Shown one piece after another: positions 35,280 to 45,200 of a stretch of DNA of 64,000 nt. Below the pieces are notes generated by a model. The model did not search any database. It saw only the letters and a list, made by a program, of their open reading frames with translations, and was not told the DNA's origin. The translations under genes were made by a program, and so were the position numbers. Origin of the DNA: Bradysia coprophila (lineage: Eukaryota > Arthropoda > Insecta > Diptera > Sciaridae); contig NW_023503302.1 in assembly GCF_014529535.1 (NCBI RefSeq), positions 4,202,314 to 4,266,313 on the forward strand, in the 5' to 3' direction. The number at the start of each line of letters is the position of its first letter. Position 1 is the stretch's first letter.

Positions 35280-36802
35280 TTACAAATTCTTCACGATAAT
35301 CGGTTCGTACTTGGAGCCATACTTGTCGTAGTAATGCTGGAGAAAATCGCAAATCAATTCGGCTTTTAGACCTTCCCGTGTGCAATGCGTGAGGACAGCC
35401 TATGCGGGTGAAAGACACAAAAAGTAATTAAAAAGTCGCAGTTTTGCATCATAGAAGTAAGAGTGAACCGAGGGGTCACGCACTTCTTCAAATTTAATCC
35501 ATTTAATCCATTTAATCCATTTAATCCAAGAAATACATGGGATTAAATGGATTTAAATCCATTTAATCCCGAGTGCGTCACCCCTCGGAGTGAACTGGTT
35601 TTAGAATTTTGTGTTTGGTTGACTATTCAAACATTAAAAAAGAAAGTTTTTGCTGCGCCATTTCTGCTGCAAAAGAGAGTTTTAAGTACAATATTTTAGA
35701 GATTTTCAAAGTGATGGTAAATGGTCACGCCAGAATGGGTCGATTTCGGTTATACCTCACAATCCGAGGTTTTTGAATCATAACCTCGGATCGTGAGGTA
35801 TAACCAAAAATGACCCATTCTGGTGTGACTATGAAAGATCAACTCGAAAACTGACAAATGGCCAGAAATGGTTAATAGAAAGTACTAGTCGTTGTGCATC
35901 TCAGTCGAACAAGATTGAAGTTCAGTTCGAAAATATAGCAAGTTTTTAGATCTCTGAAAGTTGATTCAGGGTGATGAGTCTCAAGAGATATTTTACATCA
36001 GTGAACCGATCAAGAAGTTTAATAAAATTAAGAAAACGACCGTCGTGGTGGTTGCAGCAAGTGACCAGATGCAATAGAGCTCTTCTTGCAACTTTTGAAC
36101 TTGAATCCACTTTGGTTGAGACCAATCGTGATAACTTCAATAACTAAAATGAATTGCCAGACTTGTGAAAGCGAGTCCCATCAATTCTTATTTGAATGAG
36201 ACTTTTGATGAGTACCGCTTCGAATTCAACCAGTTGTGCTATGTATACTAAAAGTGCAGTGTAAACAAAATTGATACTGAGGTTGGACACATTGTATGTC
36301 GATGAATTTTGCTGTAATTTTCGAACATTTTCGAAGCAGTCGAAATTTTGTATAAAAGACAGTAAAACCTAGCGACATTCTTACGGACCTCAGAAAAGAA
36401 ATGACGTTAAATACATAGCAAATTGAATGTGTGGCATTGTTCGCAAGTCACACTAGTCACAATAATTAATATATTCTCCGCAACACAGCAAAGTTAAATG
36501 AAATTCGTCAAACCATATTGAATTGTCTACAAAATTCCGAACCAATCCACCCGATAGAGTCTATAATGTATAAAAATGTCCATCACACACACCTCTGCCA
36601 GCACCTTGCCCACACCTTTTCCACCAAAAATTTCAGGCACTACAGTGTGATTCAATTGCATAACATTTCCGACTAATGAATACTCAATGAAAGCTTTGTG
36701 ATCGCCTAGTGTAACATAGAAATTCGAATTCTTTGTGTCGTGTTGCACACTTTCGGTTGTTATTGCCGATGTAAACTGTTGCACTTGCGATTTTGTGTAC
36801 AT
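35280..36802 (-). CDS. NATD1: NATD1-like N-acetyltransferase-domain protein
   Basis: Two exons (36593-36802 and 35280-35399) join in phase 0 to give 109 aa, close to the 113 aa of vertebrate NATD1. The sequence follows the minimal GNAT fold of this family: FYVTLGDHKAFIEYSLVGN, then MQLNHTVVPEIFGGKGVGK (the acetyl-CoA loop, normally E-x-x-G-x-G-I/V-A/G), then LCDFLQ-like helix residues and a C-terminal Tyr-rich end, HYYDKYGSKY. Family members are small proteins whose acetyl acceptor is unknown. The donor at 36591-36592 and the acceptor at 35400-35401 are clear. The 1.19 kb intron carries two MITEs. The stop codon is 43 bp from the start of IFT139 on the same strand. Confidence 0.9.
35469..35587. 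mobile_element. 119 bp MITE with 8 bp target duplication (NATD1 intron)
   Basis: The ends CGAGGGGTCACGCAC and GTGCGTCACCCCTCG are flanked by an exact 8 bp direct repeat GAGTGAAC at 35461-35468 and 35588-35595. The interior is a run of the 9 bp unit ATTTAATCC in one orientation and then its complement, so the whole element folds as a hairpin. Confidence 0.8.
35724..35829. repeat. 106 bp hairpin MITE (NATD1 intron)
   Basis: The arms GTCACGCCAGAATGGGTC and GACCCATTCTGGTGTGAC, with inner stems GGTTATACCTCAC/GTGAGGTATAACC and CCGAGGTT/AACCTCGG, form a nearly continuous palindrome. The target duplication is unclear. Confidence 0.7.
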
Positions 36803-39023
36803 TGCGGGTGCAATTAATCTACTGAGGTGAAGAGAATCATTAGAACCAAATTGAAGAGGAAAGTGTATTAAAGCAATTGAAACCTGTTGTGGTGCAATAG
36901 ATTGATTCTGGACACTGTTTGTTTGAATACGCTGCTAAACATCACGTACAGTGCAAGAATAGATCTTTATACAGATTTTTCGTTTCTTTTCTAAAATCAA
37001 CGATAGTAAATAGCGACTAAGATTACAAGCGATCTACATGCAAATTACGGGGGAAAAAAACATTATCAGCTTACCTGTTACGACGCAAAATGTTCGGAAA
37101 ATTTCAATTTATTGTTTGTTTACACCTTGTAACCATGGACACGTCAAAACATTTTATGTGCAGATGATCTGTCATAAATTTGAACCGGGTGTGTCGCGAT
37201 GCAACACAAAAACGGCGAATGTCGAGACAACATTTGAGCGGGAGTTTTCAAATGATTCAGGGTATTGAATCGTTTTCTGAGAATCAGATTTAAATTAATT
37301 TCTAATTTCAGATGTAAATAACATAAATATCATGTCGTATACCTGCAAGTCGGTGATTTTCTTGAACTTAAATAGGTAGATTTATGAACAGAAGATTTAT
37401 TGGATATTAAAGGAAAGCAATAAGAAAACTCGGAAGGAGAAACGGAAAAATGTGTCACTGTCACTCAATTAAACAAAATCTCTTGTTTCTATCAACCGCT
37501 CATGCCATGAAACGTTATGGAGACACTGAATCCGAAACTTGCATAGGTTCTTAACTTACTTTCACTGTGTGCCGTACTATCACTGTAAAAAATCAGAGAC
37601 GGTTTACAGAAACGGTTTCTTTAGTAGAAAGGGTAGTATGTGATCGATTGTTTGGTTAGGTTACCGGTTTGATTCGAATCAAACTGATAACCAAACCCTT
37701 ACATTTAACACCCACGGTGAACAAACAAAACGTAGTATATAGGTTTGTTCCAAGTAACTGTAAACACGAACTTTGACAACCCGAACAACGACAATTTCAT
37801 CCACAGCCGCTTACATGATATTTCATACAAATCGAGCAACGTCGCCTTCGCGATTAACACAGAAATATTATTCAGGTTATGGTTCTGTGGATGAAATTTG
37901 ACAATTCATATGGCCTTGGAACCTATAATGATTGATTGTCACCAATTTAACGTAGTTGCAAAATTCGTAAAAGGTTTTTTTTGCAACTCTGACTCTTAGA
38001 CTAATATTATGATTAGTCTGGGATCTTACTATTATGTATTTTTCGTAAGTGTAGTGGAAACCTTGGCTTTATAAGAGAAGAGAGATGTGGGATCTCAATA
38101 GAAAAAACTGACAAACCCTCTCAATAGAACCAACTGACAAATTAAAATAATTTTTCAATGAATTTAGCGTCATAATTCCTCTAGGTAGTCTACCTCTATG
38201 CTCGAATGTATAGTAGCTGAAGAGTATCAGTAAGTACATAGTACTACTACTTAAGGCTCGGAGGTGAACTGAACATGTTTACGAATAGAGTGGATGCCAC
38301 GCACTTCATGCGTGAGTAGCACTGAAACTAGACAGTATATAAATTTTAGAATAGTAGAAAATTTTCGAACATATTTTCACATAAAAGTCTATTTTACAGC
38401 TACTTCGATAACTAATGCTTCCAGTGCGTTGGTGGATGTCATGTAGAAAGAAAGAAATATTTAGATTAACGAGCTTACCTACCCGAAGGCTTAACCTCTC
38501 TAAGAGGAGTAGATTAAGGTACGCTCAATCCGTCAATTGACTACCTTTTTATGTCAGTTTTCTAGCACCAGCATAGCCAAAGGAGAGTCGTTTTTAGCGT
38601 TAAAAAATTTGGTATTGGTATTGTCACTGAGTGGGTTTTCTAAGTTTTCAGTTTAAAAAAAGTGTGGGTACCATAGCCTGTTTTTGTAAAAAAAATTCTG
38701 AAATTTTGAAGAATTTCTCCAAAATTCCCAAATTTAAGAGTTTTTAGAAATTTAGAAGAATTTCACAAGTTTTACTAATTTTTTAATATTTTGAGAATTT
38801 GTAAGAATTTTTGGAACTTCTTTCTTCAAATTCTCGATAAATTCTTAAATTTAAGAATTTTCAGAATCTTTTGGAATTTTATTCGTAAAATAAGATACGG
38901 TGAAGGACCAATGCTCTTTTTAGCAGAGGCGAACAATTGGAAGCTTTTCCTGTTGAGAATTACCCTCATTTGGATTTTTGTATTAAAAAACGAGCCGTCA
39001 GAACAGTCGGAGCGTTCGCTGCG
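36803..39023. other. Gene-free stretch upstream of NATD1
   Basis: The presumed NATD1 5' region is followed by intergenic sequence. A small palindrome at 37650-37696 centres on GTTTGATTCGAATCAAAC. From about 38690 to 38885 there is a run of degenerate AAGAATTT units. No gene is supportable. Confidence 0.45.
37740..37925. mobile_element. TA-flanked MITE, GGTTTGTTCC family, second copy
   Basis: It starts TAGGTTTGTTCCAAGTAACT and ends GGCCTTGGAACCTA, with TA at both ends. The right end has lost a few bases relative to the copy at 5071-5199. Internal stems AATTTCATCCACAG and TGTGGATGAAATTTG are inverted. Confidence 0.65.
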
Positions 39024-39149
39024 ACTGAGCCCAGGGACTAAAATAAGGATTTCTGTGCAGGTGGGAAACTTTTCAAAGGGGCGCATAAACACGAAATCTT
39101 GGGCGACAAAGTAAGAATTTTTATCCAAAAATAATATCATGCGTACACG

Positions 39150-39315
39150 CAACGAACTTCAAGCAAGAGTGCTTCGAGTGACAGCTGCCAAATAGAGTAC
39201 TATTTTGTATAAAATTTTTTTACAGATTTTTTTACAATGCCAAAATTTGTTCGATACACTGTTCCAATTCAGTACTCTATTTAGAGTACCGCTCATGCTT
39301 GCTTGAAGTACGTTG
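39150..39315 (+). mobile_element. 166 bp MITE with 7 bp target duplication, copy 1
   Basis: It begins CAACGAACTTCAAGCAAG and ends GCTTGAAGTACGTTG, flanked by an exact 7 bp direct repeat GTACACG at 39143-39149 and 39316-39322. A copy of identical length in reverse orientation lies at 47816-47981. Inner inverted stems TAGAGTACT and AGTACTCTA are present. Confidence 0.85.
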
Positions 39316-39725
39316 GTACACGACGTGTACTTCATGTTGACGTCAATATATCATCGATTTAAAAGAAATTACTCCCTTTACCGTAAATCTAAGGTCTTAC
39401 CCAAAAAATCACTCAAAATGTCCGTAACGCACTATGATTGAAATGTTAAAAAAAAACGTTAATTTATGAAAATGTCCATAACTCGAGTTTCTTACCCGGT
39501 TTCGAAAGACTTTTTTTCGACAAAGAATCAAATTCCTGAGGTTCAGTTCGTAGGTGGACAGATGGACTGACTATGTAAGAGATATTCTCGAAAGAATTTT
39601 CAAATAAAATTATGCCTGTTATTTTGTCAACACGAAAGGCCAATTATGTCAACAATTGTTAATAACAACGGTTAACGCAATAAATCGTTATCTTCATTTG
39701 ACTCATCGCAGTCAAACAATTGCAT

Positions 39726-39950
39726 TACAGTCAGAGGCAGTGAATTTTCAGCATTAATTTACTTCAGCTGTTTTTCAGCTGATCCACACATATAATCAAA
39801 ACTGTTGATACTTGCTTATACGGTTGAAGCTGCTACATGCACGCGCGTGGTAGTGGTAAAACCGTATAAAGAACATATAAACAGCTTTGATTGTTTGTGT
39901 GGATCAGTTGAAAAACAGCAAAAGTTAATTCATGCTGAAATGTCACTGTA
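39726..39950. repeat. Hairpin MITE, about 225 bp
   Basis: The arms contain TTTTCAGCATTAATTTA...CAGCTGTTTTTCAGCTGATC at the left and GATCAGTTGAAAAACAGC...TTAATTCATGCTGAAA at the right. A solitary end of the same family (CAGTGAAATTTCAGCATGAA) occurs near 50288. Confidence 0.65.
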
Positions 39951-40027
39951 GATTCCAAATATTTTTTTTTACTTCCATATAAAAAGTTGTGGTCAAAGAC
40001 TTTTGAACTGATAAGAAAGTAGCGAGA

Positions 40028-40258
40028 AAAGAATCATAAAACTTACTGACATATTTCTGGCCAAGACATTCCTTAAATCGATTTTTCACCATGAAGCCAT
40101 GATGGCTCATTTTTGGTCAAATGGAGAAAAATGTAGATCACAACCAAATCTACATTTTTCTCCATTTGGCCAAAAATGAGCCATCATGGCTTCATGGTGA
40201 AAAATCGATTTAAAGAATGTCTTGGCCAGAAATATGTCAGTAAGTTTTATGATTCTTT
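40028..40258. repeat. Near-perfect 231 bp palindrome
   Basis: Two 111 bp arms (40028-40138 and 40148-40258) are separated by only 9 bp and match almost completely. The arm motif GCCATGATGGCT is itself palindromic. A diverged single arm lies inside the hAT-like MITE at 23748-24188. Confidence 0.85.
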
Positions 40259-41389
40259 CTAAATATAAATTTTTGGTAGCATTTACATGTTCGAATATTA
40301 GTAAAAAAACAATATTGACTTCAAAAACCTTGTCCAAGTAATAAATTGATTCAAAAAAATTAAAAATTACCTTAAAAATGAATTATATGTCAAAAAAATT
40401 AAATTAAAAGGTTTAATAGATTGCCGAGTCGATCTCATATTTTTTTTTTGAAAGTCACTTTCAAAAAGTTATTAGCTCCAACTATCATCTTCGTCTTTTA
40501 TTTTATGCGTAAAAGAAACAAACTTCAGTGGAGTCGATGAAATCTACTGTCAATATCTACTAAATATTTATGACAAAATACTACTACTATTCGCATAACT
40601 ATTATTCCCTTATTTAAAAACTGCAATTTGGAAAATATCGTTATTTACAATTTCTCATTGTTGGGAGCTGCCGGTATTCTACTCCTACTGCGCTTTAGTG
40701 GGTTTAGCACTGCTATAGGTACTAAGGCGCAATATTCAAAAATCCTTCAGAGTGTAAAATACTTAGAAGGCGTGGTTCGGAATTCACGTTAAGCATGTGG
40801 TCCCTAGTGTTAGGTCATTACAATACCATGTAAAAGTACCTTCACTAGCTATAGCAGCAAATGGTAGCCGAATCTGTCACTTAAATGTGTCCTCCCGGCT
40901 GAACAATAACCATACGCTATTATTATTATTTACAATTTCTCATTGGAATTTTTCTTTTCAATTTTATTAGTATTTGGGAGAGTAAAAGCGACAAATGTGA
41001 TACACTTTGAGTCTGTATCTGTGTTTTCATCTAAATGATGATAAAAGATTTAAAAAAAATTGATATCGGCAATGCCACTATCATTTCCCAATTCCCAATT
41101 ACAAATTTGTATTAAAGTTAGATTCTTTTGATTATTTGAAGTCAGATAATTATAATTTTTCTCGTGGGTAAATCTGGATTTGCAGGTGGGAATTAGAGGG
41201 GCGCAGGTGGGAAAATTCCCACCTGCGATGTTCCTTAGTTTAGTCCCTGACTGAGCCCCGTACGAACCCGTACATCTATTGCGTACGCGACCCTAGTTCG
41301 TCGGTCGCCCTACTCTTACCCTAAACCTACTAACCTAAAATTCTAATGAAATGTGCACGTCTTAAAAATTGCGTATAGCGCAATTACAA

Positions 41390-42183
41390 AGCCCCGTACG
41401 ACGTTCCTTTCAACTGTAACCCAAACTTAAAAATTTTTGCAACAATTTATATTAACCCATATTTACCTATAAATAAACATTTTACGAATAAATATGCTAG
41501 TATATAGCTCAAAAGAACTATCTACACCGTTATATAGCTCAATATAGCTGTATATATTTATAAATAGATATCCATATTTGGGATGCTTGAAACACCCCAC
41601 ACACATAACCAATCACTTCCCACTGATCAGTAACTTTGTAAGTATCATTTTCACCGATTTCTATTGTTTTTACAAAAATCCAAAATGGCGGCCGACGGCC
41701 ATTTTGTTAGGAGGTGGAAATTAGTACAGCTGCTTTACATTCAATAATACCTTTCAAACAAAAAAAAATTCATGAAATTCGGTCAAAGTTTACTCGATAT
41801 ATTAACAAAAAACACCACGTTCACTGTACGCCGTACGGCCGAGTAGCCACATATAAGCTCACTCCAAGAGACCTAGCTCACGCTTCTGTAAACCGAATTC
41901 CAAGAACTTTTTTTTCGACCCAAAATTACCCATCTTCGAACTTAGCCTCACTATTTCGACTATATTTCAGGAAAAAATTTTTTTTTTTGAAATCGGATTT
42001 GATTTACTCAAGATATCGACGTGACAGACGGACGGACGGACGGACGGACAGACACAATTTTTATTGCGGATTCGTTATCTATGAACATAGGCAAACACTT
42101 TGCCCTTACCGTCTGCTTCGAATTCCATCAATTACACACGGCATCGTAATCCTATTAGCCCCTTCGTACTTCGTACGGGGCTA
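41390..42183 (-). mobile_element. CCCGTACGAAG element, copy 2
   Basis: This is the reverse-oriented relative of the element at 15577-16617. Read on the minus strand it starts AGCCCCGTACGAAGTACGAA, then has a GTCC microsatellite (42029-42050), a GGCCGTCGGCCGCCAT core near 41690 and AGCTATATA-like units near 41500-41560, and ends CGTCGTACGGGGCT. It ends 86 bp downstream of the M1 gene A stop codon. Confidence 0.7.
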
Positions 42184-42268
42184 AAAAAACAAACAAACAA
42201 AAAACCAAAAACGAAACATTTTACTGTTATCTCTTTCATTCGTAAAATTTGTTCTTTATGTCCGTCGC

Positions 42269-45200
42269 CTACGAAGTACTGAACGCATCTGCAAAATCAT
42301 TTTTCCATTTTAAATTACTTCTGATCGAATTGACAATCTCGGCCATAGTTTTCCTGTCTTTAAATGTGAAGAGGTCAGAATTGGCGCTGTAAAACATCTG
42401 AAACTGCAACGGAAAAAGTTTTCACAAAGCATTTAACATGACTTTATGTAAAGTTACCAATTTGTAATCGTATGTAGTCGAAATACCCTTCAGCAATGTC
42501 TTCAATGTTGGAAGACCGTGCATTTGCTGCAACTGTTGAAAGTTCGTATAGAAATATTCCAAAGCATATTTCTGTCCGATTTGATTGTCATTCATTGATC
42601 GAACTATTGTACCGGCATAGTCCTTGTATTGGCTATCCAATAAAAGTGAAAAATATTCGCCCAATATTCGCAGATCGGTAGAGCATCCAAGCGAATACAA
42701 TAAAGCTTTATTGTAGTTGTGATTGTTGGTCGGATCGAAACTGTTTCTCACTAGGTGCCAACTTTGTGCATCACCAAATCTTATGACGGTACAGTACAGT
42801 TGCTCAACATCCGTAGCTGATCTCTGTGACAGCGTTAATGTGTCGTTGATGATTAAATTTTGGAAATCTTTCTGGGCATCAGCCACACAATCTGATAGCG
42901 CGAATATTTGACATGACCATTTCTTTATCAATACTTTCAATTTATGCGGCATTCCACCTAACGGGGATCGGACAATGTTTTTGTAGGCACGTTGAGTTAA
43001 ATTGCTGAGTAAAGTCTGATCGAATAGAAAATTTTGGTTAAAAAACACAAATAAAATCTTCAAAATCAACGAACTTACATTAAAGCCATTGCCAATGGAA
43101 AAGTCGATGGAATTTTTGTAGACGAATTCCAAATTAACGAGTGCTGCCTTCCACGGCAAATATTCCATTTCCTGGTCATTCCAACGTTCCAGCAGCTGTT
43201 GTACGATCGAATAATCGAGGTAATTGTATTTAGCCAAATTGAAGGCATCGTCGATTAAAACAGCACGATCGTTCGCCGATAGTATTTTGTGATTCATTTG
43301 AAGGGCCTTTAGTATGGTCTGCCAACGATCACCATCGTAGTTTACTCGGAAATATCCTTAAAGTAAGTGTTGGTCAGTTCAATCGAAAATGGTGAGAATA
43401 ATAAAGAAGAGTAGACGATTTCCATGTGAGACTGAGCCAAGTGAGTGGATTGGATAATTGCGTACACACATCTTTAGGTGCATGACTGTAGAACACCGTA
43501 ACCATCCTCTCTGCAAAACTTTAATCCGACTTATTGTTAGAGGTTGTACTGAACGTCGCCAAACTTTTACAAGCACCTACCTTAGCGAATCTTCTACTTT
43601 ATTTGTTCAAACAAATTTTTGCTAGATAAAAGAAGGCTTGGTAAAGCTGAGTCGATATTTCTGTCGTACATTTCGATAACAAGTGACTATATTATACAAA
43701 AATGACTTGAAACCATCAGCCTATCTGCTTCAGAAATATGCTATATAAAGCGCATGGCCAGATATGATTTGGAATCATACGACAGTTTCAATCCTAATTC
43801 GTGTCAAGGATTGTCTCATCCTTAACATTTCATATGGAATTGCCCATTACTTTCAACCGAGCTCTGAGCCGGTTACGTGAGTCAGAATCGTTTGTGCTTA
43901 CCTGTTGATTTTACTGTTAGCCAGTCATCCTCAATATCGAATTTCGTTCCATTGTTCTGTAACCAGAGTGTTTGATTGTTGATTGTAATATGTGTGCTCC
44001 AAAAGTGTGGATTGGATTGACGAAGATTCCCCGATGCCAATTCCATTTCTTCAATCTGAACTTTGTTAGCCCCTATTTGCCGGATGTGAATTATTGGATA
44101 ACCAATCTGTTGAGTCCATTCGTGAATGCATTGTTCCATCGACTTTGATGAATCGGCATTTAAGTTACCTAATGTTTCTAGAAAATTCGTCGTACCATTC
44201 GATCTGGAAGGAATTTTTGAAATTTTTTAAATTTACGAAAGGAAGGTACCGTCGTTGCCCATATGTATACTTAAAGAATCGTTGTAATCCCGTTTGATAG
44301 ATTGGTTTTGTTAAGAGATCTTCTAACAATGTCAAGACATAGAGGCCTACAATAAAGTAGACGTGTGCAACTCATTGAAATCACCCAGGTCTCTCTCGCT
44401 ATAATACCTTTACTCTGTGCCACATAAATCCAATTATCATCCAAACTTCGTTTCCTAAATTCCTTTAAATTAATGTCCAAGAAACTTTGCTCCCGTCTCA
44501 ATGACTCCATACGTTTATTGATCATAGATTCGGAGCTTAAATTACTACTGGTATAAGATCGGTCGCCCAACATAATCAATTGCATCGAAAGAGCTTCGTT
44601 AATCCATTGTTGATCTTCGAATTCAATAATTTCCCATGGCTGAGACCATACTTTTCCGACTACATGCGATATGGTCAATTCCTTATTTTGTTTATCCGTA
44701 TCGTCGTAGGCAATAAAAAACGATTCGCTGAAGGTAGAACACAGCAAAATTATTTCAAAACTTTGTGCGATGCGAATATATGCTACTGACCTTGCAATGA
44801 CCAAACCCTTTTTGATTTCAATGACGTCATGGGTGGAACTCGGCATTCCAATGAAACTTATTGATTCCAATGGGTAGGTCGAATTCGTGTACCATTCGAT
44901 TTTCTTTAATAATGACGGAATGACGGAGTCGATGAACGTTATATTAGGAAGAAGTTTCGGTCGAAAATATGAATTTATCATCAAATCTGGTGTTACTGTT
45001 ACAACGACCGCCGGAATGTTTGTGATGACAAACCCAAAATTGTTCAACATCATCGGGTAAGTTCTCTGGTATGCATCTAGTGTCCAATCGTTTGTTCTGA
45101 AATTTGCCAAGGAAGTGTATCAATTTAGAGCGAAATTTGTTTTGTTAAATGTGAACTTGTAAGTCGAACGTTCTATTTACACCTCCTATGCCTAGACTGT

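Larger units (their letters stand above)
39032..41249. mobile_element. hAT-like composite element, 2.2 kb, 8 bp target duplication
   Basis: Terminal inverted repeats CAGGGACTAAAATAAGGA and TCCTTAGTTTAGTCCCTG are followed inward by GCAGGTGGGAA and its complement. An exact 8 bp direct repeat ACTGAGCC flanks it at 39024-39031 and 41250-41257. No transposase frame is present. Its interior has been invaded by at least the elements at 39150-39315, 39726-39950 and 40028-40258. Confidence 0.85.
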
